From Spirochaetales bacterium (GTDB lineage Bacteria; Spirochaetota; Spirochaetia; SZUA-6; DRHE01): 26,800 bases of DNA. Shown piece after piece: positions 15,701 through 24,514 of this stretch. The notes below the pieces were generated by a model. The model worked only from the letters and a program-made list of their open reading frames with translations. It did no database searches and was not told the DNA's origin. Position numbers and translations under genes: made by a program. The stretch lies in NCBI GenBank assembly GCA_016930895.1, contig JAFGFV010000135.1, positions 1 through 26,800 on the forward strand, read 5' to 3'. How positions within the stretch are numbered: position 1 is the first letter of the stretch; each line of letters starts with the position of its first letter.

Positions 15701-18700
15701 TTGCGCAGACTCGCCGCGCCGCCAAAGACCATCGCAGCCGTTCTCCTCCTGTGCCTTGCGGGCGCGGTCGCGGTGTTTGCCGGCGGCGGAGCCGAGCGCT
15801 CCGCCCGGGAGCGGCTCGAGGAAGCCGAGGCCCTGGTAGAGGAGCGCCGCTACAACGATGCCATTTTACTGCTGGCCGCGATCGTCAAGGAAGACCCGGA
15901 GGCCTTCGACGCGGCGGAACGGCTCATGCAGCGCATCCGAACGGCCCGGCAGCAGTACAACGACACCTACCAGGAGCTCCTGGTCGCCCTGTTCGAGGAC
16001 AACGACATGGCCCGGGCCCTGGAGCTGATCGACGAGCTGCAAGCCCTGGATCCGGACCCCACCGAGGCCACTGCCCGATCGCTCCGCCAGGCCCGCCTGG
16101 CCACCGAGCTGGTGTACAACGTGATTCGCTTCCGGGACATCATGGACGAGGCGCGCGCCCTCCTGGAGCGCAGGCAGTATCGCCAGGCGGTGGACACGTA
16201 CCTGGAGGGGTTCACTCTGGGGCGGCAGACCTTCGAAGAGGCGGGATACGGGAACATCGTGGTGGGGGCGGTCAACGGCGCCCTCGAACGGCTCGAAGCC
16301 GCGGTACCGCGGTTCTTTGACGGCAGCCAGGCTTTGGAGCGCGAGACCGCCGCCCTGGCCTCCGGGACCGGCGAGATGCCGCCGGAGGAGCTGGCTGAGA
16401 GTGCCCGGAGCCTCCAGGAACAGCTGGAGGCGAACGCCGCCCATCTGGCCACAGTGGGCCGGTCCGGCACGGTGTTCGAGCGGCAGGCCGCCGAGGTGAT
16501 CCAGGAGATACGGGAAGGCAAGCCGGACGCGTTCCTGTTCTTCGCGGTCCGGCTGGTGTTCGGACGCGAAGGGGAGCCCCCCGAGGGGATCGCCTGGGCC
16601 ATGAGGGCCGTCTGGGATGAGCGCTCCCAGGCGGCGGTCTCTCCGTTTCTGGCCGTGGGTGACGGGGCCTTGTCACGAGGGCTGGAGCTGTACGCCGGCG
16701 AACGCCACGCGGAGGCCCGGGAAGCGGTGGCTGCTGCCGAGGCCCCGCTGCGGCAGGCCCTGGAGCTGCAGGCCCTCTGGCCCCTGGCGGAGCAGGCCGG
16801 CCGTTCGCTGCGACTGGGCGGGGAGGAGCGGGCGGCGGCCTTGGAGCCCCTGCCCGAGTTCCTGCTGACCCAGATCAAGCTTCGGGAGACCCGGGACACG
16901 GGGACCCTGATCGAGGTGGCCGACCGCGTAGCCGCCCTGGAGGATACGGTGCTGGCCACGGACGAGGAGGTCGAGGCCGCCCGTCGCGAGCTGCGGGCTC
17001 TCGAGGAGCGCCTCGCGGAGCTGCGCGGGCGATGGCGGGGCGAGGTGGAAGACGCCAGGGCGGTGCAGGCCCGGGGTCTTCCCGTCCGGGAATCCGTGGG
17101 ACGGGCGGAAGCGGTGCTGGCCAGGGTCGGCGGTGTCGGCGAGCGGATCGCGGCCCTGGACGGCGAGTACCTCAGAACCACGGCGGTGCGCCGGGGCACG
17201 GAGCTGGAGCAGATCTTCGGAGACATCCGGCGGCGCTACGAGGAGGGAAGAGAGCTGCAGGACGGCCGGGAGGTACCGCTCGAACCGGTGCGGCTGGCCA
17301 GCGGTGAGCTCGTGGAACCTCCGCCTCGAATCGAGAGGTTCCCCACGCAGGCGGTGGAGATCTACCGGCCTCTTCGGCCTCAGACCAAGGAGCTGCTGGG
17401 CGAAATCGAAAGCTTTGTGGGCGCCCTGGGGGCAGATCCGGAGTACCTGGAACGCAACCGCGCCGTGGCCCGGCAGGTCGAGCGGGCGAGGGAGCTGGAG
17501 ACGAGAGTCGAACAGCTCCAGGGTGAGCTCGAAGAGCGCTTCCAGCGGGCCGACCGGGACTCCGTCCGGGCGGCCAGCCGCCGCCAGGAGGGACAGCTGC
17601 GCCTGAGCGAGGCCCGGGCGGATTTCCAGGCCCGGGAGTACGCCGAGGCCAGGCAGAATCTCGATTTCGCCCGCGAGGCCTTCGACGAGAGCCTGGCTCT
17701 CGAGGAGGACCCGGAGGTCCGGCGCATCCGCGACGAGGAAATCGCCGCCCTGCTGCAGCGGATCATCGACGAGGAGAACCAGCGGGTGGTCCGGGAGGTG
17801 CGTGAGCTGATCAATCGCGGCAAGACCCTGTACCGCCAGGGGGACTTCGCGGGAGCGGAGCTGGCTCTTCTGCAGGCGCAGCGGCGCTGGAACGACACGA
17901 ACCCCACCCAGGAGGAACCCGAGATCACCCTGTGGCTGCGCTTCGTCCGGGCGGCCCTGGCGGCGACCACGGGCCGGGAGATCGCCGAGACCGATCCGCT
18001 TCACCCGGAGATGACCCAGTTGTACAACCAGGCAGTGGCGGATTTCGAGGAAGGGCGCCGCCTCCTCGCGGCCAATCGCCGGCCCGCCGCCCTGGAGCGC
18101 TTCAGACGTGCCCAGGAGCGGCTGACGCAGATCCTCAAGCACTTTCCCTACAACCGGGACGCCCGGCTTCTGGCCCTGCGGATCGACCAAGTCGAGGACC
18201 CCGAGGAGTTTGCCCGCCAGATCGCGGAGTTGTACCGGCAGGCGGTCGACACCACAGGCCGCAACGACCAGGAGGCCTACGCCATTCTCAAGGACATCGA
18301 GAGCGTCCAGCCGCGCTATCCGGGGCTCGCGCAGGCGCTGGCCAACGTCGAGATCAACCTGGGGGTGCGCCAGCCTCCCGTGGACCCCAACCGTCTCCGC
18401 GAGGCCACCGAGAGGTACTCCCAGGCCCAGTCCCTGTGGCTGCAGCAGCAGCCGGACCTCTACCCCGCGGCGCTCAAGCTCGTGAATGACGCCATCGACC
18501 TGAATCCGGATTACGATCAGGCGGCGGTCCTCAAGGACCGGATCCAGCTGGCCATGGGAGGGACCCGCGCCAAACCGATGACCAGCGACGATCGGCGGCT
18601 GTTCGAAAACGCGGTGGCCCTGTTCGGCCGAGGGGCGTACTTCCAGGCCCTGGCCGTGGTCCGGCAGCTCAAGGCGCGGTACCCGAACGACCCGGAGCTC

Positions 18701-18736
18701 CTGGACCTGGAGCGCCGCATCCTGAGCAGGGTATGA
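15701..18736 (+). CDS. Large exported TPR-like/helical repeat protein
   Basis: I recognise no specific orthologue. From the TTG at 15701 it is 1011 residues: a signal peptide or anchor (RRLAAPPKTIAAVLLLCLAGAVAVFAGGG), then almost entirely amphipathic helices with TPR-like units (for example LVEERRYNDAILLLAAIVKEDP, YRQAVDTYLEGFTLG, YPAALKLVNDAIDLNPDYDQA, and FQALAVVRQLKARYPNDPELLDL at the end), with a coiled-coil-rich centre. The TTG is preferred because GGAAGGACAGAGG lies just before it and it yields a compact signal peptide; ATG 15650 (1028 residues) is the alternative but lies at the promoter itself. The last four bases overlap the phosphatase gene (ATGA), so the two are probably made together. 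I infer a periplasmic scaffold or ligand-sensing partner of the phosphatase. Confidence 0.75.
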   Translation: MRRLAAPPKTIAAVLLLCLAGAVAVFAGGGAERSARERLEEAEALVEERRYNDAILLLAAIVKEDPEAFDAAERLMQRIRTARQQYNDTYQELLVALFEDNDMARALELIDELQALDPDPTEATARSLRQARLATELVYNVIRFRDIMDEARALLERRQYRQAVDTYLEGFTLGRQTFEEAGYGNIVVGAVNGALERLEAAVPRFFDGSQALERETAALASGTGEMPPEELAESARSLQEQLEANAAHLATVGRSGTVFERQAAEVIQEIREGKPDAFLFFAVRLVFGREGEPPEGIAWAMRAVWDERSQAAVSPFLAVGDGALSRGLELYAGERHAEAREAVAAAEAPLRQALELQALWPLAEQAGRSLRLGGEERAAALEPLPEFLLTQIKLRETRDTGTLIEVADRVAALEDTVLATDEEVEAARRELRALEERLAELRGRWRGEVEDARAVQARGLPVRESVGRAEAVLARVGGVGERIAALDGEYLRTTAVRRGTELEQIFGDIRRRYEEGRELQDGREVPLEPVRLASGELVEPPPRIERFPTQAVEIYRPLRPQTKELLGEIESFVGALGADPEYLERNRAVARQVERARELETRVEQLQGELEERFQRADRDSVRAASRRQEGQLRLSEARADFQAREYAEARQNLDFAREAFDESLALEEDPEVRRIRDEEIAALLQRIIDEENQRVVREVRELINRGKTLYRQGDFAGAELALLQAQRRWNDTNPTQEEPEITLWLRFVRAALAATTGREIAETDPLHPEMTQLYNQAVADFEEGRRLLAANRRPAALERFRRAQERLTQILKHFPYNRDARLLALRIDQVEDPEEFARQIAELYRQAVDTTGRNDQEAYAILKDIESVQPRYPGLAQALANVEINLGVRQPPVDPNRLREATERYSQAQSLWLQQQPDLYPAALKLVNDAIDLNPDYDQAAVLKDRIQLAMGGTRAKPMTSDDRRLFENAVALFGRGAYFQALAVVRQLKARYPNDPELLDLERRILSRV

Positions 18737-21700
18737 TGCCGGCAGTGACGCGTCCCACGCTTACCGGAAGGCCGCGGCTGGCCTCCCGTTTGCCGCTCGG
18801 CCCGGCGCTCTGTCTGGCACTTCCCTTCCTGCTCCTCGCGGTCTTGCCGGCCGGCGCCCAGCGCCTGTATTGGGAGGACCCGCAGGTGGTGGTGCCCGCT
18901 GGGGTGCGCTTCCTCTCCGCGCAGTCCGGGGCCGGACAGGTCGTGGCCATGTGGCAGGAGGCGGTCCCGGGAGGCGGGGACGGCGGGGAGATCTACCTGT
19001 CCGCGCGCAGCTCCCGGGATGGACGGCGGTGGCAGGACAACCTGCGGTTCGCAGGGCCCTTCCCCTACGAGCAGCGGATCGCGCCCATCTATTCCATGTG
19101 CCTGGACCGCACCGGGAACGTGTTCGTGGCGATAGCCTCGGTGGACCGCGAGACCACGGTCCTGCGTTCGACGGACGGCGGGCGCAGCTTCGAGACCCTG
19201 GCCACGGTCGAGTCGGCGACCAGCGCGCTGGCCCCAACCCTGTTCGTGACCGCAGGCGGGGGCCTTCTGCTGTTCGTGTCGCAGGAGAGCGGGGAGAACC
19301 TGGCCATCCACTACGCGAGCTCGGAGGACGGGCGCCGCTGGTCGGGCTTCCGCCTGCTCGTGGAGGACCCGGAGCTGCCGATCAACTTTCGGCCCTTCCA
19401 TGCCAGCCACGGCGGTCTGGATTACGTGGCGTTCCAGGGCCTGCCCCTCTCGATGCTGGACGAGACCGCCCGAAGTCGGGGCACGCTGCCGTACCAGATC
19501 TACGTGACGATCAGCCGGGACGGGGGGCGCAGCTGGGCAGACCCCGTGGACTTGAGCTTCACCGAAGCGGTGGAGGGCCGTGAGTGGCCGGCGTACCAGT
19601 TCGCCAACCAGCGGCCCTACCTCAAGAGCCTGCAAGGAGAGCTGGTGCTGCTGTGGGAGCGCCAGTTCCAGAGCGGCCCCACCCAGATCTACTATGCCCA
19701 GTTGACCGGCTCCGGCGGCTTCGCCGACACCCCGGAGATCGTGACTCGGGGCGTGGCTTCGAGCTATTTCCCCCGGCTGGTGGTCCTGAGGGACAAGCCC
19801 TGGCTATTCTGGTTCGACAGTACCGACCAGGTGTTCGTGGCGGACCGCCGGGGGCTTCTCTGGGAGCCCCGCAGGGTCAGCAGCGCCCAGGGGTCGTCCT
19901 TCTTTCCGTACCCTGTGGTCGTCGGCGAGCAGCTGTACGTGTTCTGGGAGAACCGCCTTGCCGGCACCTCGCGGCTGGTCATGCTTCGCCCCGACCAGAC
20001 GGTCAGTCCGCCCTCGGTCGCGGCTGTGAACTTTGCCCCCGGGGTGCCCGGCAGGCGGGACCAGGTGCGGGTGCGCTGGAGCGTGCCGCGCGATTCCTCG
20101 GGCATCGCCGGGGTGGGATACTCGTGGGGCCAGGATCCCGCCGCCGCGGTCCCCAGGCAGCTGCGCAGGAGCACGGAGACCAACTTCGAGGACCTGGAGG
20201 CGGACCGGGACGGGACCTGGTACTTCCGGATCGCGACCTCCGACTTCGCGGGCAACTGGTCGGAGCCGGTCACGATCTCCTACACCCGCGACACCGTGCC
20301 GCCCCCTCCCCCGCAGCTCGTGCTCCCGAAACTGGACGAGCAAGGCTTTGCCGCCTCCAACACCTTCACGATTGCCTGGGAGCCTCCGGCGGTCGAGGAC
20401 GTAGCCGGTTATTCCTACGCCCTGAGCTACCTGGGCAGCCGGGAGCCCCCGGAAGGCCCGCCCGAAGTCTCCCTGCCGGCACGGGTGGAGACTCGGGCCA
20501 CTGGGGTCTCCTACCGGAACCGGGACGACGGGGCGTGGCAGTTCGCGGTGGCGGCTGTGGACCGGGCGGGGAACATGAGCCCGCCGGCCACGGCGCTGCT
20601 GCGCCTGAACAAGTACGTCCCGGTCACGTATATCTCGTACGTGAACCTCCAGCCGGACCCCCTGGGCGGCGCGACCCTGAGCATCGGCGGCCGGGGTTTC
20701 TCAGTGGGCGGAGCCGTGAGCGAGGTGCTTCTCGACCAGGACGGCGAGCCTCCCTTCGAGTACACCTTCCGCCGCAGCGACCGGAGCTTCGCGGTGGCAA
20801 GCGACCGCCTGATCCGCGAGCTGACCGTGGCGGACATCGAGGAAGGGCAGTACCGCGTCGGGGTGCGCCATCCGGCGCGGGGGCTGGCGTGGAGCCCGTC
20901 GACCCTGCGCTTCGAGAGCCCCGGCACCGTCAAGTACGGGGATTTCTCCTACGTGTACACGAGCCGCTGGGAGCGCGTGACCCGGAGCCTGGTCTCCCTG
21001 AGCGGAGGGAAGGTGGCTCTCTGGCTGGTGGTGGTGTTCCTGGGGGTGGCCATCGTGGTCGCAGGGGGCAAGCTGGCTTCCCTGGCGCAGGAAAGCCGGG
21101 TGCTCAACAGAGAGGTGCTCGCGGTCCTCCGGGGCGAGGTTCCGCTGGAACAGAAGGGATTGCGAATGCAAGAGCTAAAGCGCAAAGGGGCGAGCCTGCG
21201 CCTCAAATTCACCCTGGTGACCATGATCCTGGTCCTGATGACCGTGCTGATCGTGGCGGTGCCGATCACCTTCTACATGATCGGGCGCCTCGAGGAGAAC
21301 CTGACGGACGGCCTGAGGCAACGCACCGAGGTCCTGCTGGGCAGCATCGCCAACCGGGCGGAGGACTATCTCCAGGACGCGGGCAAGACGGCGGACCTGA
21401 GGCTGCTGCCCGAGCAGCAGATCGGGGCCATGGAGGAGGCGCGTTTCATCACGATCACCGGGCCCGGGACGGATGGGGGCGGGTCCTTCGACTACGTCGT
21501 TGCCTCCAACGATCCCAAGTACTCCTCGGAGATGATGGGCGCGGTGGAGGTCCAGGACGAGCTCACGCCGGTCCTGGCGGAGCTGCGGGCCCGGATCGAC
21601 GCCGAGGCTGCCAGCCGGGTCTCCGAGCTGGCCGCCCAGGCCGACATCCTGTCCAAAGAAGCCTTGGACCTCGTGGGCCGCAACGACCCGGAATCCCTGC

Positions 21701-23304
21701 GCCGTCTGGAGGAGTTGCAGGAAGAGATCATCGCGATCGACGAGCAGATCGGGTCGGTCCTGCAGGAGTTCCGCGGTCTGGGCGGCAGCGTCCCGAGCTT
21801 CGAGGACCAGGGGGAGCTTCTGCCCTTTTACACCTTCTACCGGCCCCTGGTGTACCGCCAGCCGCAGGACCGCGCCTATTACCGGGGCGCCGTCCGCCTC
21901 GGGGTCTCCACCGACCTGATCCGAGCACAGCTCTCCGACGCAACCAGGACCCTAGTGATCCGCACCGGCTTGATCGCCCTGGTGGCGGCGGGGCTCGGCC
22001 TGGCCGGGGCCATCCTGCTCGCGTCGATCACGGTCAACCCGATCCGCAAGCTCGCCGCCGGGGTGGCGGTGATCCGGGACACGGAGGACCAGAAACAGCT
22101 GGCCGGGCACGTCATCGACGTGCGTTCGCGGGACGAGATCGGCACCCTGGCCATGACCGTCAACCAGATGACCGAGGGGCTGGTGAAAGCGGCCATCGCC
22201 CGGGAAGAGCTCGGAGTCGGCAAGGACGTGCAGAGGATGTTCATCCCCCTGGCGGTCGACTCGGCTGGGCGCAGGGAGAGCACCGGCGGAGAGGACACCC
22301 CTTCGGTGGAGATCTTTGGTTTCTACGAAGGGGCCAAGCTGGTCTCGGGGGACTACTTCTACTACCGGCGCCTCGACGACAGGCACTATGGAGTGATCAA
22401 GTGCGACGTGGCGGGCAAGGGGGTGCCGGCGGCCCTGATCATGGTGGAGGTGGCCACGATCTTCCTGGCCTACTTCCGCAACTGGAGCTTGAGGTCCCCT
22501 GGGCTCAAGCTCGAGCCGCTGGCCTACCAGATCAACGAGATGCTCGAGGAGCGGGGTTTCAAGGGGCGCTTCGCGGCACTCACTCTGGCGATCATCGACG
22601 CCGGGTCGGGCAGAAACTATCTCTGCCATGCCGGCGACCGCACCCTGTGGATCTACCGGTCGGCAGAGCGCCGGCTGGTGGAGTCTGAGCTCCCCGATGC
22701 TCCCGCGGCCGGGGTGTTTCCCCTGGAGCCCGGTGACGGCATGGCGGGCTTCCGGCAGGTCGAGGAGCAGCTTGCCCCCGGCGATACGATCTTCCTGTTC
22801 ACCGACGGAATCACGGACGGGCTGGGGGAAGTCAAACGCGCGATGGAGGGTGAGGGCGAGAAGGAGGCGAGCCCCGGTCGGGGGCCCGCGGGAGGTGAAG
22901 CCTGGGATTACGAGGCGCTGGGCCGGGAAAGGGCCCATGCGATCGTGGAGGCGGTTTTCAACCGGCGCCGCTATGTCCTGAGCGGGCACCACAACCCGGC
23001 GCTGCCGGAGGACCCGAGCTTCGATTTCACTCGCTGTGCGGGAACCGCCGAGGAGGCCGTGCTGGCGCTGATCGCGGTGGAGAAGGTGCTGCGTGTCCTC
23101 CCGGGGATGGGGGCGACGGCCAACGACCGGATCGATGTGGACGGCCGGGTCGACGCGTTCCTGCAGGAGCACTACGAGCAGTACGGGACGTACTTCACGG
23201 GCAGGGTGGAAGCCGAAGGTCAGGCCGGGACCGTGGTGTATTCGGGCCTCCGGGAAGAGGAGCAGTACGACGACCTGACCATCCTGGCAATCCGCAAGAA
23301 GTGA
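18733..23304 (+). CDS. Giant membrane-bound SpoIIE/RsbU-type serine phosphatase with periplasmic propeller
   Basis: A 1523-residue signalling protein. In order: a signal peptide (to about Ala42); a periplasmic propeller-like region with four Asp boxes (SRDGRRW 94-100, STDGGRSF 146-153, SEDGRRW 197-203, SRDGGRSW 261-268); two FN3-like domains marked by DGTWYFRIATSDFAGNWS and DGAWQFAVAAVDRAGNMS; a TM helix at about 760-779; a TM pair at about 824-850 and 1074-1100 bracketing a second extracytoplasmic loop; a HAMP domain (about 1102-1155); and a PP2C/SpoIIE phosphatase domain with metal-ligand candidates Asp1207 (SGDYF), Asp1225 (CDVAGKG), Asp1358 (FTDGITDG) and Asp1513-Asp1514 (DDLTIL). Such phosphatases normally dephosphorylate anti-sigma antagonists; none is encoded here. 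About 150 residues separate the last two motifs, far more than usual. Confidence 0.9.
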   Translation: MMPAVTRPTLTGRPRLASRLPLGPALCLALPFLLLAVLPAGAQRLYWEDPQVVVPAGVRFLSAQSGAGQVVAMWQEAVPGGGDGGEIYLSARSSRDGRRWQDNLRFAGPFPYEQRIAPIYSMCLDRTGNVFVAIASVDRETTVLRSTDGGRSFETLATVESATSALAPTLFVTAGGGLLLFVSQESGENLAIHYASSEDGRRWSGFRLLVEDPELPINFRPFHASHGGLDYVAFQGLPLSMLDETARSRGTLPYQIYVTISRDGGRSWADPVDLSFTEAVEGREWPAYQFANQRPYLKSLQGELVLLWERQFQSGPTQIYYAQLTGSGGFADTPEIVTRGVASSYFPRLVVLRDKPWLFWFDSTDQVFVADRRGLLWEPRRVSSAQGSSFFPYPVVVGEQLYVFWENRLAGTSRLVMLRPDQTVSPPSVAAVNFAPGVPGRRDQVRVRWSVPRDSSGIAGVGYSWGQDPAAAVPRQLRRSTETNFEDLEADRDGTWYFRIATSDFAGNWSEPVTISYTRDTVPPPPPQLVLPKLDEQGFAASNTFTIAWEPPAVEDVAGYSYALSYLGSREPPEGPPEVSLPARVETRATGVSYRNRDDGAWQFAVAAVDRAGNMSPPATALLRLNKYVPVTYISYVNLQPDPLGGATLSIGGRGFSVGGAVSEVLLDQDGEPPFEYTFRRSDRSFAVASDRLIRELTVADIEEGQYRVGVRHPARGLAWSPSTLRFESPGTVKYGDFSYVYTSRWERVTRSLVSLSGGKVALWLVVVFLGVAIVVAGGKLASLAQESRVLNREVLAVLRGEVPLEQKGLRMQELKRKGASLRLKFTLVTMILVLMTVLIVAVPITFYMIGRLEENLTDGLRQRTEVLLGSIANRAEDYLQDAGKTADLRLLPEQQIGAMEEARFITITGPGTDGGGSFDYVVASNDPKYSSEMMGAVEVQDELTPVLAELRARIDAEAASRVSELAAQADILSKEALDLVGRNDPESLRRLEELQEEIIAIDEQIGSVLQEFRGLGGSVPSFEDQGELLPFYTFYRPLVYRQPQDRAYYRGAVRLGVSTDLIRAQLSDATRTLVIRTGLIALVAAGLGLAGAILLASITVNPIRKLAAGVAVIRDTEDQKQLAGHVIDVRSRDEIGTLAMTVNQMTEGLVKAAIAREELGVGKDVQRMFIPLAVDSAGRRESTGGEDTPSVEIFGFYEGAKLVSGDYFYYRRLDDRHYGVIKCDVAGKGVPAALIMVEVATIFLAYFRNWSLRSPGLKLEPLAYQINEMLEERGFKGRFAALTLAIIDAGSGRNYLCHAGDRTLWIYRSAERRLVESELPDAPAAGVFPLEPGDGMAGFRQVEEQLAPGDTIFLFTDGITDGLGEVKRAMEGEGEKEASPGRGPAGGEAWDYEALGRERAHAIVEAVFNRRRYVLSGHHNPALPEDPSFDFTRCAGTAEEAVLALIAVEKVLRVLPGMGATANDRIDVDGRVDAFLQEHYEQYGTYFTGRVEAEGQAGTVVYSGLREEEQYDDLTILAIRKK

Positions 23305-23320
23305 GCCGAGAGTGGATGTT

Positions 23321-24079
23321 ATGCGGGCACGCGCCGATATGGCTAACAGGATGAAAGCGCTGCTGTTCGCCGTGATGGTCCTGCTGGGCGTCGAGGGGGC
23401 CTGGGCCGAAGAGCCGCCGGCCGGTGCCGAGGCGACCGATGCCGAGGCGACCGACGGGAGCTTCTTCCGCTTCCAGATCGACAACCGCTACGAGGACTGG
23501 GACTCGATCCCGGCGCTGGTTGCCTTTCCCGACAGCCACGAGCCGGAGAGCTTTACCCGGGAAAGCTTTGGGCGGGAGCTGGAGGTGCTGCCCCTGAGGG
23601 AGGCGCGACACTGGCGCGACGGGGGCACCGCCCTCGGCGAGGTCAAGATCGTGCGGGACGAACGGGGGATCTACCTGTACGCCTCGACCCATCAAGCCAT
23701 GGCCGATGACCTGTCCCTGTTCCTGTACCTGCACCCCCGGCGCGACGCTGCCCGGGGCGCCGACGCCCGGGGCGCTGACGCCCCGGCCAACCGCCTGACC
23801 CTGGAGCTCGTGCCCCAAACCCAGCGGGCCCCGGGACTGGTGGTGTTGTGGGAGAAAGAAGCCGAGCCCGTCGTGATCGGCAGGGTCGCATCCGGCGGCT
23901 TCTTCCTGGAGGCGGAGATCCGCGCCGAAGCGCTCCTGCCGTACCTGGAACGCGCGCCCGAGCTCTCGTACTTCGACCTGACCACCTGCTACTTCGACCG
24001 CAGCTCCCTGAGCTACGAGGAGTTCTATTTCGCCAGCCCGTCCTTCGCCGAGGTTCCCACCCCGAATGCGCTGTTCTGA
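23321..24079 (+). CDS. Secreted protein of unknown function, possible CBM9/DOMON-like fold
   Basis: A 252-residue protein with a signal peptide (MKALLFAVMVLLGVEGAWA, cleaved before EEPP). The mature part begins FFRFQIDNRYEDWDSIPALV and continues with LGEVKIVRDERGIYLYAST. A tryptophan-acidic start followed by a strand ending in YLY is reminiscent of CBM9-like and DOMON-like sugar- or ligand-binding beta sandwiches; this is a guess from pattern, not a firm match. Starts at 23312 (GTG), 23321, 23339 and 23351 are all in frame; 23321 has GAGAGTGGA just upstream. It lies 16 nt after the phosphatase and six before the zinc-ribbon gene, so it belongs to that operon. It contains two separate 15-bp tandem duplications. 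Confidence 0.7.
   Translation: MRARADMANRMKALLFAVMVLLGVEGAWAEEPPAGAEATDAEATDGSFFRFQIDNRYEDWDSIPALVAFPDSHEPESFTRESFGRELEVLPLREARHWRDGGTALGEVKIVRDERGIYLYASTHQAMADDLSLFLYLHPRRDAARGADARGADAPANRLTLELVPQTQRAPGLVVLWEKEAEPVVIGRVASGGFFLEAEIRAEALLPYLERAPELSYFDLTTCYFDRSSLSYEEFYFASPSFAEVPTPNALF
23426..23455 (+). repeat. 15-bp tandem duplication (EATDA-type repeat)
   Basis: GCCGAGGCGACCGAT is followed directly by GCCGAGGCGACCGAC. The two copies differ at one synonymous third position (both Asp). It encodes AEATD twice, just after the signal peptide. Confidence 0.85.
23750..23779 (+). repeat. 15-bp tandem duplication (ARGAD repeat)
   Basis: GCCCGGGGCGCCGAC is followed directly by GCCCGGGGCGCTGAC. The single difference is synonymous (both Ala). 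It encodes ARGAD twice in a surface-like loop of the secreted protein. Confidence 0.85.
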
Positions 24080-24085
24080 GAGGCG

Positions 24086-24481
24086 ATGAAGCTCCGCTTC
24101 TTCTGCGAGCACTGCGGCGCCGAGGTGCCGCGGAACACGGTTCGCTGCCCGGCCTGTGGACGCTACTTCACCGCAATCCAGTGCCCGCAGTGCGGCTACC
24201 GCGGGCGCGAGAGCGATTTCGCCTCGGGGTGCCCCCGGTGCGGGTACATGCGCCCGCAGGAGGCGGCTGTGGAAAAAGGGGCGTCCAAGGGCGGGCGCGT
24301 CCGACGGGAGGAGCGAGGACAGGGCAGGCAGCCGCGGGGGGTGCGCGCGCCTGCGCCGGCAAGGCCCGGCGGGAGCGCTTCCGAAGCGCGGGAGGGGCCG
24401 CCGCCGTCGGTCTACCGGATCATGGGGTTGGTGCTCCTGGTCCTGCTGGGGGTGCTGATCGCGGTGCTCTTCCTGCTCTGA
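24086..24481 (+). CDS. Tail-anchored double zinc-ribbon protein
   Basis: A 131-residue protein with two treble-like zinc sites built from four CxxC knuckles: Cys7/Cys10, Cys21/Cys24, Cys33/Cys36 and Cys49/Cys52. A low-complexity Arg/Gly/Pro-rich linker follows (about 58-108), then one C-terminal TM helix (about 112-131, IMGLVLLVLLGVLIAVLFLL) that ends the protein. The layout predicts a cytoplasmic metal-binding head held on the inner membrane. The ATG at 24086 has TGAGAGG over the preceding stop, six nt away, and it is the last gene of the operon. A role as adaptor or redox/zinc-sensitive partner of the phosphatase is inference. Confidence 0.8.
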   Translation: MKLRFFCEHCGAEVPRNTVRCPACGRYFTAIQCPQCGYRGRESDFASGCPRCGYMRPQEAAVEKGASKGGRVRREERGQGRQPRGVRAPAPARPGGSASEAREGPPPSVYRIMGLVLLVLLGVLIAVLFLL

Positions 24482-24514
24482 GCCGCGGCACCCCGGGACG
24501 GACCGCTTGCGGCC

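Noticed and set aside
19584..22688. A 1034-residue + strand open frame inside the phosphatase gene
   Set aside because: It is an alternative frame of the same DNA, very rich in Gly, Arg, Pro and Ala. The overlapping frame contains Asp boxes, TM helices, HAMP and PP2C motifs.
24482..24514. A bidirectional terminator between the convergent zinc-ribbon and PEGA genes
   Set aside because: GCCGC and GCGGC can pair across the gap, but the stem is short and no T-tract follows on either strand.
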